Source of the DNA: JAAFGT01 sp041485165
GTDB lineage: Bacteria > Acidobacteriota > Terriglobia > Acidiferrales > UBA7541
DNA length: 64,000 bases
Reading direction: 5' to 3'
Assembly: GCA_041485165.1 (NCBI GenBank)
Contig: JBGPJC010000002.1
Span: 1 to 64,000, forward strand
Part shown: positions 18,600 to 26,828 of the stretch, one piece after another
Position numbering within the stretch: the first letter of the stretch is position 1
Layout of the letters: every line of letters begins with the position of its first letter
The notes under the pieces: generated by a model
The model's database searches: none
Seen by the model: the letters and a program-made list of their open reading frames with translations, nothing else
What the model was told of the DNA's origin: nothing
Made by a program: the position numbers and the translations under genes

Positions 18600-18811
18600 G
18601 GAGATTGCCCTCTCCGCTCGTCCGCGAGCGACTGCAAGATTATGTTGCTGGGCCGGCCGTCTGCCGCGGAAGGACTATCTTCCGTGCGCGTTTGACCGCG
18701 GGCCCAATTCCAGCAAAGCTGGAGTTGCACTAAGCCCCCGAAGACTTGGGCCGTAACGCCAACATCATACAGACGGTTTGCCAGTTTCAGAAAGGAGTTC
18801 GAGATCTGCAA
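18596..18811 (-). CDS. Doubtful small ORF ahead of the spermidine synthase-like gene
   Basis: 71-codon reading frame from a TTG, whose stop overlaps the ATG of the next gene (ATGA). That overlap is the only argument for it. The predicted peptide (LKLANRLYDVGVTAQVFGGL) has no recognisable domain and no clear ribosome site. It may be untranslated leader. The interval 18600-18874 otherwise shows no gene. Confidence 0.2.
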   Translation of the reverse strand: MQISNSFLKLANRLYDVGVTAQVFGGLVQLQLCWNWARGQTRTEDSPSAADGRPSNIILQSLADERRGQSP

Positions 18812-18874
18812 CGGTACCTACGTGCCGGGGGACTTGTCCGGGGGTTTATTGCGGGAGGCGATGCGACCGAGCCG

Positions 18875-19375
18875 CTACCTTTTGTCAGCCGATTTCCTGG
18901 CCTTGGAGCGCAGTCTGCCGAGGTAACGGTTCACGGCGTTTTTCCGCCCCAGGAAGGGCAAGACCGGCGAGCGGCGGACGCCATGGGAGCGCAGCGCTGC
19001 GACCAATCGGGAATCCCGCCCGGTGAAGCGCAGCCCCTCGCGGAGAATATCGATGGCCTCGCCGAGGCGGCCGAAGTTCTCGTAGAGCTCCGCCAGATTC
19101 AGGTAAAGCTGCGGCAGGTTGCGCTTGATGCGCAGGGCTTCCATACACAGGGACTCGGCCTCGGCCCATCGCCGCTGCGCCAGGCCGACCGCCAGACCCA
19201 GGTAGGAGAGGAAATAGGCGTTGTGCGGTTCGAGTGAGGCGGCGTGACGCAGTTTGGTTACCGCATCCAGCGAATAGCCTTTCTGCAAGAGTCCCAGGCC
19301 TTTCTTGAATTCGATCAACGCCGCGGCATTCTCAATCCGTTCCTTCTCTTGAGCCATCTGTGCTGCTCCACCCAT
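18875..19375 (-). CDS. Tetratricopeptide-repeat protein
   Basis: 166 residues with at least two TPR-like helix pairs: YSLDAVTKLRHAASLEPHNA and RRWAEAESLCMEALRIKRNL, then PQLYLNLAELYENFGRLGEA. There is no signal peptide, so it is probably a cytoplasmic scaffold. The C-terminal 30 residues are basic. The ATG at 19375 follows AGGAG at good spacing. Partner unknown. Confidence 0.8.
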   Translation of the reverse strand: MGGAAQMAQEKERIENAAALIEFKKGLGLLQKGYSLDAVTKLRHAASLEPHNAYFLSYLGLAVGLAQRRWAEAESLCMEALRIKRNLPQLYLNLAELYENFGRLGEAIDILREGLRFTGRDSRLVAALRSHGVRRSPVLPFLGRKNAVNRYLGRLRSKARKSADKR

Positions 19376-19499
19376 TGTTCGCTCCTCGTTGCGAGAGTCT
19401 ACCCCAGGGCCCCGCTACTGTAGGATTCCCCAGCCCGAAAAAACTACTGGTGAGAAGGACAGTCGAAGGACAGGGGAACAACCTGGACGCGAGGACAGG

Positions 19500-20171
19500 T
19501 CAGGATGGAGTACCGGCGTGGTAGGTTTGCAGGATCAGGTCAGCGCGGCGGCGCACGCCGTACTTGGCCAGCACGTTGGAGACGTGGAACTTTACCGTGC
19601 GTTCGGAGAGCACCAGCCGCGCGGCAATCTCCTTGTTGGAAAGGTTTTCGAGCAGCGCATCCACCACTTGCCGCTCGCGCGGGCTCAGGCGGCGCCCCGC
19701 GCCGGGCTGCGCTCCGCGCGGCTGGGCCAGGACCGCGGTGACAAATCGTGAGAGCAGATTCCGCGGCACCCAGTATCCGGCGTCGCGCACCGCCCGGAGC
19801 GCGCCGGGCAACTGTTCGGCCGCGTCCGCATAACGGATGAGTCCGCGCACCCCCAGGCGGAGAAGAGCGAAGGAATTTTCCTCGCTGAACCTTTCCGCCA
19901 CCAACACCAGCGGAATCAGCGGGGATTCAGAGCGGATCCGGCTTACCATGGCTTCGACGGCGGGGTGCGGCGCGTTGGCATCGAGGACCATCACTTTGGC
20001 CGCCGGAAGAGCTTCTGCAGAAACAGCCTGACCTGGCAGGTAATCGATGCGCCGGGTTACGGCGCTGAATCCCGCGCGAACAACAATCCGGCGAAATTCC
20101 TCCAGAACGAATGGGTGCGGAGAAATCACGCAGACGCGCACCGAGCGGCCGGGACTGGCTCGCCTTGCCAT
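19500..20171 (-). CDS. LuxR/NarL-type DNA-binding response regulator
   Basis: 223 residues from the ATG at 20171; a TTG at 20243 would add 24 poorly conserved residues. An N-terminal receiver-like domain (SVRVCVISPHPFVLEEFRRI) contains a possible phospho-acceptor Asp in VMVLDANAP. The C-terminal domain is a typical LuxR HTH (LSPRERQVVDALLENLSNKE, then LVLSERTVKFHVSNVLAKYG). No histidine kinase is adjacent, so it is an orphan. Neighbouring genes do not reveal the target. Confidence 0.85.
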   Translation of the reverse strand: MARRASPGRSVRVCVISPHPFVLEEFRRIVVRAGFSAVTRRIDYLPGQAVSAEALPAAKVMVLDANAPHPAVEAMVSRIRSESPLIPLVLVAERFSEENSFALLRLGVRGLIRYADAAEQLPGALRAVRDAGYWVPRNLLSRFVTAVLAQPRGAQPGAGRRLSPRERQVVDALLENLSNKEIAARLVLSERTVKFHVSNVLAKYGVRRRADLILQTYHAGTPS

Positions 20172-20268
20172 GTTTGAGGCTAACCCGGCAGGCGCGCGCG
20201 AACAACCTATAGCGCCGAATGGGTTACTGGCGGAACGGAACAAGGGAAGTCCTGGTCGCCGAGGATTT

Positions 20269-20287
20269 CCTGGAGTGCGGCGGCTTG
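20269..20287 (+). repeat. Copy of the CCTGGAGTGCGGCGGCTTG repeat
   Basis: Single copy of a 19-bp motif found again, in one or both orientations, at 37389-37407, 37457-37475 and 52643-52660. Lies in the intergenic region between the divergent regulator and agu genes. Confidence 0.6.
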
Positions 20288-20362
20288 TTTATCCTGAGCG
20301 TCCGGAAGGGCCGCCGCGTTCTTAGTTGCGAGCGTGCTTCGAAAATACGGAGCTGTTCGCGT

Positions 20363-20391
20363 TTGGAGGATTCGAGCGAGTCTTGTAATCT
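20363..20391 (+). promoter_or_regulatory. Predicted promoter of the agmatine operon
   Basis: TTGGAG (20363-20368), 17-bp spacer, TAATCT (20386-20391). The predicted start site is near 20398, two bases before the ATG at 20400. No Shine-Dalgarno is visible, so the transcript may be leaderless. Confidence 0.4.
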
Positions 20392-20399
20392 ACAAAGCC

Positions 20400-21308
20400 A
20401 TGCCCACGCCGCAAAAGTTCACCATCAGCCTGGTCCAGATGGCCTGCACGCCCGACCCGGCGGAGAATCTGGCCCGCGCCATTGCCCGCATCGAAGAATC
20501 AGCGCGGCGCGGCGCCCATCTGGTCTGCTTGCCGGAACTTTTCCGCTCGCAATACTTCTGCCAGCGCGAAGACGCCGCGCTGTTCGACCTCGCTGAGCCG
20601 GTGCCGGGCCCAACCACGCAAGCCATCAGCCGCGTGGCGCGGGAGCGTGGCGTGGTGGTGATCGCCCCGGTTTTCGAGCGCCGCGCGCCGGGCCTGTACC
20701 ACAACAGCGCGGCGGTGATTGACGCCAGTGGAGAAATTGCCGGGCTCTACCGCAAGATGCACATTCCCGACGATCCCGCCTATTACGAAAAATTCTACTT
20801 TACTCCCGGCGACCTCGGGTTTCGCGCGTTCGACACCAGGGTGGGGCGGATTGCCACGCTGATTTGTTGGGACCAGTGGTATCCGGAGGGCGCGCGCCTA
20901 GCGGCGCTCGATGGCGCGTGCGTCATTTTCTATCCCACAGCGATCGGCTGGCACCCACAGGAGAAAGATGCTGTCGGCGCGGAGCAGCGCGATGCCTGGC
21001 GGACCATCCAGCGCGCTCACGCCATCGCCAACGGAGCCTACGTCGCGGTGGTCAACCGCGTCGGCCACGAGGTGACCCCGGCCGGCGGCGCCGGCATCGA
21101 GTTCTGGGGCACTTCGTTCATCGCCGACCCGTTCGGCGTCGAGTTGGCCGTGGGCTCGACCGACCGCGAGGAGATTCTCTTCGCCGATGTGGACCTGGCC
21201 CGCATCGAAGACGTGCGCCGCAACTGGCCGTTCCTCCGCGATCGCCGGATTGACGCCTACTCCGGCATCGAGCAACGATTCCTGGACCGCCCGCTGCCAG
21301 ACAAATGA
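20400..21308 (+). CDS. aguB: N-carbamoylputrescine amidase
   Basis: 302-residue nitrilase-superfamily hydrolase converting N-carbamoylputrescine to putrescine, CO2 and ammonia. The catalytic triad is E46 (LVCLPELFRSQYF), K119 (YRKMHIPDDPAYYEKFYF) and C156 (ATLICWDQWYPEGARL); the flanking residues match AguB closely. The stop overlaps the start of the agmatine deiminase gene (ATGA), the enzyme of the preceding step. Together they make putrescine from agmatine without urea. Start taken at MPTPQKFTIS, where similarity begins. Confidence 0.95.
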   Translation: MPTPQKFTISLVQMACTPDPAENLARAIARIEESARRGAHLVCLPELFRSQYFCQREDAALFDLAEPVPGPTTQAISRVARERGVVVIAPVFERRAPGLYHNSAAVIDASGEIAGLYRKMHIPDDPAYYEKFYFTPGDLGFRAFDTRVGRIATLICWDQWYPEGARLAALDGACVIFYPTAIGWHPQEKDAVGAEQRDAWRTIQRAHAIANGAYVAVVNRVGHEVTPAGGAGIEFWGTSFIADPFGVELAVGSTDREEILFADVDLARIEDVRRNWPFLRDRRIDAYSGIEQRFLDRPLPDK

Positions 21309-22477
21309 CCGGGTCACGGAAACCGCTGAAGCGCGCATCGAAAAATTCCGTCCGCGCTCACGCCGCGTCTGCCGCCACGGAGACACCCTCCTCACTGTCC
21401 TTCCGCATGCCCGCCGAGTGGGAGCGGCACGAGGCCACCTGGATCGGCTGGCCGCACAAAGAATCGGACTGGCCGGGAAAGATTGCGGCTATCCACTGGG
21501 TGTACGGCGAAATTGCCCGCAAGCTGGCCGAAGACGAATTCGTCCACATCCTGGTCTCAACGCGCGCGCAGGAAAAACGCGCGCGGCACATCCTCAAGGA
21601 CGCTCACGCCAATCTACGCCGCGTCCGCTTCTTCCACTTCCCTACCGACCGCGGCTGGACCAGGGACTCCGGACCGATTTTTATCCGGCGCGATGCCGGC
21701 GCGTCAGGGAAACGAACTCAATGCGAAGTGGCCGTCACGCGGTTTCGTTTCTCCGCCTGGGCGCGTTATCCCGAATGGCGAAACGATGACCGCGTGCCGG
21801 AGCGCGCCGCAGCGAAGTTGGGTCTGCGACTATTTCCGGTAACTGCGCGCGGCCGCGGTTTTGTGCTCGAAGGCGGAAGCATTGATGTCAACGGCCGGGG
21901 AACGCTGCTGACCACCGAAGAGTGCCTGCTCGACACCAAAGTGCAGGTGCGCAATCCGGGACTGAGCCGCGCAGAGGTGGAGCGGACCATTTGCGACAGT
22001 CTGGGCGTGAGCAACATCCTGTGGCTGGGCAAGGGGATCGTCGGCGACGACACCCACGGCCATGTGGACGATTTCTGCCGGTTCGTCAGCCAGAAAACTG
22101 TGGTGCTCTGCGAGGAGAAGAATCCCCGCGACGTAAACCACCGCCCGCTCGAGGAAAATCGCGAACGCCTCGAAGGAATGCGCCTGGAAGACGGCTCGCG
22201 GATCGCGGTGATGCGGCTGCCGATGCCAGCGCCACTCTGGTTCCGCGGTCAGCGTCTTCCCGCCAGCTATGCCAATTTTTATATCTGCAACGCCGGGGTG
22301 ATGGTTCCCACCTTCAATGATCCGCGCGACCGCGTGGCGCTGGGAATCCTTGCAGAACTTTTCCCAGACCGGCCGGTGATCGGCATTCACGCCGTGGACC
22401 TGGTGTGGGGATTCGGGACACTGCACTGCTTGACGCAGCAGCAACCGGCGGGAGGTGGGAAAACCAGCCGCCGCTAG
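21305..22477 (+). CDS. aguA: Agmatine deiminase
   Basis: 390-residue enzyme of the guanidino-group-modifying (PPAD) family that hydrolyses agmatine to N-carbamoylputrescine. Family motifs: MPAEWERHEATWIGWPH, TDRGWTRDSGPIF, FVLEGGSIDVNGRGTLLTTE, GDDTHGHVDDFCRF, and the nucleophile Cys375 in WGFGTLHCLTQQQPA. It begins within the aguB stop and shares the palindromic CTAG of its own stop codon with the convergent RDD gene. The first 30 residues are a non-conserved extension. Confidence 0.95.
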   Translation: MTGSRKPLKRASKNSVRAHAASAATETPSSLSFRMPAEWERHEATWIGWPHKESDWPGKIAAIHWVYGEIARKLAEDEFVHILVSTRAQEKRARHILKDAHANLRRVRFFHFPTDRGWTRDSGPIFIRRDAGASGKRTQCEVAVTRFRFSAWARYPEWRNDDRVPERAAAKLGLRLFPVTARGRGFVLEGGSIDVNGRGTLLTTEECLLDTKVQVRNPGLSRAEVERTICDSLGVSNILWLGKGIVGDDTHGHVDDFCRFVSQKTVVLCEEKNPRDVNHRPLEENRERLEGMRLEDGSRIAVMRLPMPAPLWFRGQRLPASYANFYICNAGVMVPTFNDPRDRVALGILAELFPDRPVIGIHAVDLVWGFGTLHCLTQQQPAGGGKTSRR

Positions 22478-23283
22478 CGCCCCGAGCGGCGCTGGCTGGC
22501 CAGCGACTCGAGGAATGCTTCCGTCGCGCGGCGTTCCTCAGGAGGCACGCTGAGCCGGGCGGCGAGGCGATCGGCTATCTGCTTGGCCATTCTCGCGCGG
22601 ACCTCGGAAGCCAGCGACGCCCGCCGTTCGAGAAATGCTTCGACCAATTCCAGTTCGGCAGTGGAGAGTTGCCCGGCGATGTTGAGCTGCGTTTCGCTTT
22701 GCGGCGCTTCCACGCTGCGCTGGTCGCCGCGCAGCCACAGCGGCGCGCTCTCTTCGAGCTGCTTTTCCACGACCACCACTGTCCCGGCGACATAGTCGCC
22801 CAACCTCTTATTCTGGCTGCTGAGCAAGACGCTGATGATTCCCACGGCATAGAAGCTGGGGAGCTGGTCCACGATGCGGAGCAGGTTGCGCGCCACCGAG
22901 TCGTAGGGCGTGATCGGCGCCCCGGACTCGCGAATCACGCGGATGCCGGCGCGGCGCTTCCCCGGAGTCTGTCCATTCCACACGCTTTCGAAGAGGGCGA
23001 AGTAACCGTAATAAATGACGAATGCGATCAGCAAAGCCACGGCCAGCGTCCACGTCCAGCCGGTGGGCCAGAAGCGCGCGTTGAATGCGGTGACCATCAT
23101 GACCAGGATGAACAGAAGCGCGAATGCGCCGAGCTGAATCAGCGTGTCAATCGCCAGAGCCAGGAAGCGGCTGCCAATTCCGGCCAGAGGAAACTCCAGC
23201 GGAGTCTGCTCGGGAGTTTCGATGGTAAGCTTGTCGTCAACCGGCGGCGAACCGGAGGAAAATTGTCCGCTGCTCGAGGCCAC
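22474..23283 (-). CDS. RDD-domain membrane protein
   Basis: 269 residues from the GTG at 23283 (VASSSGQFSSGSPPVDDKL), which has AGGAGAT upstream; a GTG at 23298 is an alternative. The RDD family core spans residues about 35-165 with three membrane segments (LALAIDTLIQLGAFALLFIL, then VALLIAFVIYYGYFALFESV), the Arg-Asp pair region and GKRRAGIRVI. The hydrophilic C-terminus ends in SQRRSGR. It is divergent from the SpoIIM-like gene, with start codons separated by only 2 bp. RDD proteins are poorly characterised membrane proteins. Here the gene belongs to the MoxR/DUF58 cluster. Confidence 0.88.
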   Translation of the reverse strand: MASSSGQFSSGSPPVDDKLTIETPEQTPLEFPLAGIGSRFLALAIDTLIQLGAFALLFILVMMVTAFNARFWPTGWTWTLAVALLIAFVIYYGYFALFESVWNGQTPGKRRAGIRVIRESGAPITPYDSVARNLLRIVDQLPSFYAVGIISVLLSSQNKRLGDYVAGTVVVVEKQLEESAPLWLRGDQRSVEAPQSETQLNIAGQLSTAELELVEAFLERRASLASEVRARMAKQIADRLAARLSVPPEERRATEAFLESLASQRRSGR

Positions 23284-23285
23284 CG

Positions 23286-24251
23286 ATGATCTCCTCACGC
23301 TGGCTGCGCAAACGCCAGCCCTACTGGTCGCGCCTGGAAAGCTTGGTCAAGCGCGCCGACCGCGTCGGTATCCGTAGCGGTATCAGCACTCTCTCCCACC
23401 AGGAATTGCAGGAGCTCGGACTCCTCTACCGCCAGACGGCCTCGGACCTGGCCACCGTGCGCGAGGACCACGCCAGCCGGCAACTGGCGACGTTTCTCAA
23501 CCGGCTGCTGGGCCGGGCGCACAACTTGATTTACACCGGCCAGCGCCCTTCCCCGATGGGCATTGTGCGCTTTTACACGCATACATTTCCACAGACGTTT
23601 CGCGCCACGGCGCATCTGACGCTGGCGGCATTCGTGGTGTTTCTGTTCGGCGCGCTGCTGGCCTTCCTGGTCGCGGTGCGTGACCCGGCGTTTTCACGCT
23701 ACCTGCTGGGGCCGGACATGATGGCGACGATCGAACGGCGGCAAATGTGGACCGAATCGGTAATTGCCGTGAAGCCGCTGGCCGCCAGCGGGATCATGAC
23801 CAACAACCTTTCGGTTTCCTTTCTGACATTTGCCAGCGGAATACTCGCAGGGTTGGGGACCCTCTACCTGCTGTTCTTCAACGGTGTCCTGATCGGCGTA
23901 ATCGGAGCGGCATGCTGGCAGGCAGGGTTGAGTCTGGGGCTGTGGAGCTTTGTTGCGCCGCACGGTGTGCTCGAGCTGCCGGCGATTTTTATCGCCGGAG
24001 GCGCCGGCCTTCTGCTCGGCCGCGGCCTGCTCTTCCCCGGCCTGTTGCCCCGCCGCCAGTCGCTGGCCCGAGCGGGCGCGGAGGCGGTGCGTCTTGTGCT
24101 GGGAATTATCCCGGTGCTGGTGGTGGCGGGAGTGATTGAGGGCTTCATCTCGCCGTCGCACATTCCCGCGGGGTTGAAGTTCCTACTCGCTGGGATGAAC
24201 GCCGCGGTGTTTACTGTCTACCTCACCCAGGCCGGGCGGGGGGCCGCGTAG
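23286..24251 (+). CDS. SpoIIM-family (stage II sporulation M-like) membrane protein
   Basis: 321 residues. A cytoplasmic N-terminus (RLESLVKRADRVGIRSGIST) is followed by at least five membrane segments and the DUF95/SpoIIM signature region (ASGIMTNNLSVSFLTFASGI, LYLLFFNGVLIGVIGAA, HGVLELPAIFIAGGAGLLLG). In non-sporulating bacteria such proteins accompany RDD, DUF58 and MoxR genes, as here. Its TAG stop codon is part of the GTAG foot of a REP element. Function unknown; probably a membrane component of the cluster's complex. Confidence 0.9.
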   Translation: MISSRWLRKRQPYWSRLESLVKRADRVGIRSGISTLSHQELQELGLLYRQTASDLATVREDHASRQLATFLNRLLGRAHNLIYTGQRPSPMGIVRFYTHTFPQTFRATAHLTLAAFVVFLFGALLAFLVAVRDPAFSRYLLGPDMMATIERRQMWTESVIAVKPLAASGIMTNNLSVSFLTFASGILAGLGTLYLLFFNGVLIGVIGAACWQAGLSLGLWSFVAPHGVLELPAIFIAGGAGLLLGRGLLFPGLLPRRQSLARAGAEAVRLVLGIIPVLVVAGVIEGFISPSHIPAGLKFLLAGMNAAVFTVYLTQAGRGAA

Positions 24252-24305
24252 GGGCGGCTTTACGCCGCCCTTTCGCCGACAGGGGCGGGATAAACCCGCC
24301 CCTAC
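24248..24305. repeat. REPIN: two inverted REPs with GTAG feet
   Basis: GTAG then palindrome GGGCGGCTTTACGCCGCCC, an 11-nt spacer, and the inverted REP GGGCGGGATAAACCCGCCCC ending in CTAC. It lies between convergent genes (SpoIIM-like and DUF58) and could act as a bidirectional terminator. It is the same family as 42097-42156 and shares the GTAGGGGC border with the elements around the RAYT gene. Confidence 0.8.
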
Positions 24306-24336
24306 GGCGCTGAGCCCGTGGCGTGAAAAATCCAAC

Positions 24337-25806
24337 CTAGAGCAGACTCCGCTCCTTGATCTCCAAATAATGATTGATCACCGCGGTGGAAAGCCTCCCC
24401 GGCTCAACCTCCACGGTGAGCACGCCTTGCTGCCGCAGGCCGCGGAGCAGCAGGTCGCGGCGGTGGACCATCTGTTGCGCGGCGGCGGAGCGGTACATCT
24501 CCGCCTGAGTCGCAGGCGTTGCGGCAGCCAAGCGCTCGAGGTCGGGCTGCGCCAGCACCACGAAGAGAACCAGGTGGCGTGGAGCAAGCCGCAGCGCCCC
24601 TTCGATCACTTCCGGCATCGCCGAAGTCTCCGCCAGATCGGTGAGCCAAACCACCAGACCGCGGCGTTTTTGCACGCGCAGCAACTCTTCAGCGGCCAGG
24701 GCGTGATCGCCCTCAAAAGGCTCGGAGCGCACTTGTGCCAGTGATTCGGCGAGCTGACGAAGCTGCGGAGTCCCGCGAGCGGCGTTCAGCCGCTGTTGCA
24801 GGCGCCGGCCATACGCAATCAAGCCCACGCGGTCGCCGGAAAACAGCGCCACATGCGCCAGGGTAAGCGCAGCATTGACGGCGTAGTCCAGCTTCTCGAG
24901 TGCCGCTTCGCCGCCGGGCTGCGCCACGCGCGCGCGCAGCAGGCGTCCAGCATCCACGATGGTCCAGACGGCCTGGCTGCGTTCGATCTGGTGAACCTTG
25001 GTGACCAAACTGCGGCGCCGTGCGGATGCCGTCCAGCAGATGTCGCGCATTTCATCGCCTTGGCGGTATTCACGCAGGCTTTCAAATTCGCGTCCCTGTC
25101 CGCGGCGCCGCTTGAGACGCTTTTCCAGCTCCACCTGCCGGCTGCGGATCAGAAAAATCGTCTGCCGCCGCGCCTCCTCAAGGTTGGGATACACCCGGAC
25201 GGTCTGAGCGACTTCCGCCGTTACCCAGCGCTCGGCGATTCGGAAACGGCTCTCGACACGCAAGGAGATTTTGCCGATGCGCGCGTCTCCTCTCTCGATT
25301 GGAAAAATCGGGTAACTTCCCTTCCCCGGACGGCCGGGCGCGGCGAGCAGTTCCAACTCTGCCGGCGCTGGGCACAGAGCCGCGGGGACGTCGTCCACAA
25401 GCTGGATGCGCACCGGCGTGCGGCCGTGATTGCGCACCTCCACATCAATCTCGCTGCGGCTGGAGAGCGATGGCGGCCGTTTCCACATGCGCAGAACTTC
25501 AAAATCGCGGGCGCGAGGGATGCCTGCCAGGTCGGCGCACCACACCCCCAGCACGAACAGATCCCATAAAAACATCCCGAAGAGAAAACGGCGGTCCCAC
25601 CACGCCGGCGCCAGCCAAACAAGACCGAAGAAGAGTAGAAGATAAAACCGCGGCCCGAAGCCGAACGCCAACCGATTCGCCGGACGCCCGCGGGCGGCCA
25701 TGGCAAGAGGCAAAAAACTGGTGGGTGAGACAAACAGCGCTCCGGAAGCTGCGGTCAGCGGCGGAGGCGCCTCGAGAGGAATGAGCGGCTGGGGTTTCGC
25801 GCTCAT
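24337..25806 (-). CDS. DUF58-domain protein
   Basis: 489 residues. Two N-terminal membrane helices (FYLLLFFGLVWLAPAWW, FLFGMFLWDLFVLGVW) precede a beta-rich region and the DUF58 core (GREFESLREYRQGDEMRDIC, then WTASARRRSLVTKVHQIERS). A von Willebrand A-like segment follows (VWTIVDAGRLLRA). DUF58 proteins are nearly always encoded next to MoxR AAA ATPases, as here, and are thought to be their partners. It is the last gene of the minus-strand envelope operon, 71 bp after moxR. Confidence 0.92.
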   Translation of the reverse strand: MSAKPQPLIPLEAPPPLTAASGALFVSPTSFLPLAMAARGRPANRLAFGFGPRFYLLLFFGLVWLAPAWWDRRFLFGMFLWDLFVLGVWCADLAGIPRARDFEVLRMWKRPPSLSSRSEIDVEVRNHGRTPVRIQLVDDVPAALCPAPAELELLAAPGRPGKGSYPIFPIERGDARIGKISLRVESRFRIAERWVTAEVAQTVRVYPNLEEARRQTIFLIRSRQVELEKRLKRRRGQGREFESLREYRQGDEMRDICWTASARRRSLVTKVHQIERSQAVWTIVDAGRLLRARVAQPGGEAALEKLDYAVNAALTLAHVALFSGDRVGLIAYGRRLQQRLNAARGTPQLRQLAESLAQVRSEPFEGDHALAAEELLRVQKRRGLVVWLTDLAETSAMPEVIEGALRLAPRHLVLFVVLAQPDLERLAAATPATQAEMYRSAAAQQMVHRRDLLLRGLRQQGVLTVEVEPGRLSTAVINHYLEIKERSLL

Positions 25807-25877
25807 CGTGACGGTTCCTGTTGCATCAGTCCCACTGTCCGGTGGCTCGCTCGATCCATCAGCTTCACTTCGCCGGC

Positions 25878-26828
25878 CTACTTGGGCACTTCGACGCTGG
25901 AAACGATCGCGGTTACCGCCTGGTCGGTGGTCAATCCTTCCAGGTCCGCTTCGGGCTTCAACAGCAGGCGATGGCGCAGGACCGGACGCGCGGCAACCTT
26001 CACGTCGTCGGGGATCAGGTAGTCGCGTCCATCAAGCGCGGCAATGCCCTTGGCGACGCTGAGCAGATGGATGGCCGCGCGCGGGCTGGCGCCGAGAGAA
26101 ATCGACGGCCAGTCGCGCGAGCGCCGCACCAACGCGGTGATGTACTTGAAGAGCGCAGGCTCGACGCGCGTCGCCGCGACCTCTTTCCGCGCGGCCTGCA
26201 GCGTCTCCGCGCTGACGGGCTCGATCTTCAGGCGGTCGAGGTCCTGCGAGTCGAAACCCTCATGGACGTGTTGCAGGATGTTTGCTTCGCCCGCGGCGTC
26301 GGGATAGACGAAACGGATCTTCATCAGGAAGCGGTCGAGCTGGGCCTCCGGCAGCGGGTAGGTGCCCTCAAACTCGATGGGATTCTGCGTCGCAAATACC
26401 GTGAAGAATCCGCCCAAGGGATAGCGCGTTCCGTCCACGGTCACCTGACGCTCTTCCATGGCCTCCAGCAGCGCCGACTGCGTGCGCGGCGGCGTGCGGT
26501 TGATTTCGTCCACCAGCAGCAGGTCGGTGAACAGCGGCCCACGGTGGAACGAAAAGCTGGACTGGGCCATATTGAAGATATTTGTTCCGGTGATGTCGGC
26601 GGGCATCAAGTCCGGAGTGCACTGCACGCGCTGGAAATTGAGGCGCATCACCCGCGCCAGCGCTTTGACCGAGAGAGTCTTGGCCAGTCCCGGGACACCC
26701 TCCAGCAGGGCGTGTCCTCCGCACAGCAGGACGAGCAGCAGCTCTTTGAGCGGGTCTTGCTGGCCTATGATCGCTTTGCCCAGTTCGCCGCGGACGTGTG
26801 CGGCGAGCTGGGCCACCTGTTCTGCCAT
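25878..26828 (-). CDS. MoxR-family AAA+ ATPase
   Basis: 316 residues. Walker A is EGVPGLAKTL (43-52) and Walker B is LLLVDEINR (D107, E108). Also seen are the arginine-finger region and the C-terminal lid (YITALVRRSRDWPSISLGAS, then LIPDDVKVAARPVLRHRLLL). MoxR ATPases act as chaperones that mature or activate VWA- or DUF58-type partners. The start codon overlaps the stop of the DUF4350 gene (TGATG), implying translational coupling. Confidence 0.94.
   Translation of the reverse strand: MAEQVAQLAAHVRGELGKAIIGQQDPLKELLLVLLCGGHALLEGVPGLAKTLSVKALARVMRLNFQRVQCTPDLMPADITGTNIFNMAQSSFSFHRGPLFTDLLLVDEINRTPPRTQSALLEAMEERQVTVDGTRYPLGGFFTVFATQNPIEFEGTYPLPEAQLDRFLMKIRFVYPDAAGEANILQHVHEGFDSQDLDRLKIEPVSAETLQAARKEVAATRVEPALFKYITALVRRSRDWPSISLGASPRAAIHLLSVAKGIAALDGRDYLIPDDVKVAARPVLRHRLLLKPEADLEGLTTDQAVTAIVSSVEVPK

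Noticed and set aside
22471..22480. Convergent overlap sharing CTAG between agmatine deiminase and RDD genes
   Set aside because: A chance palindromic stop overlap; no functional meaning is needed.
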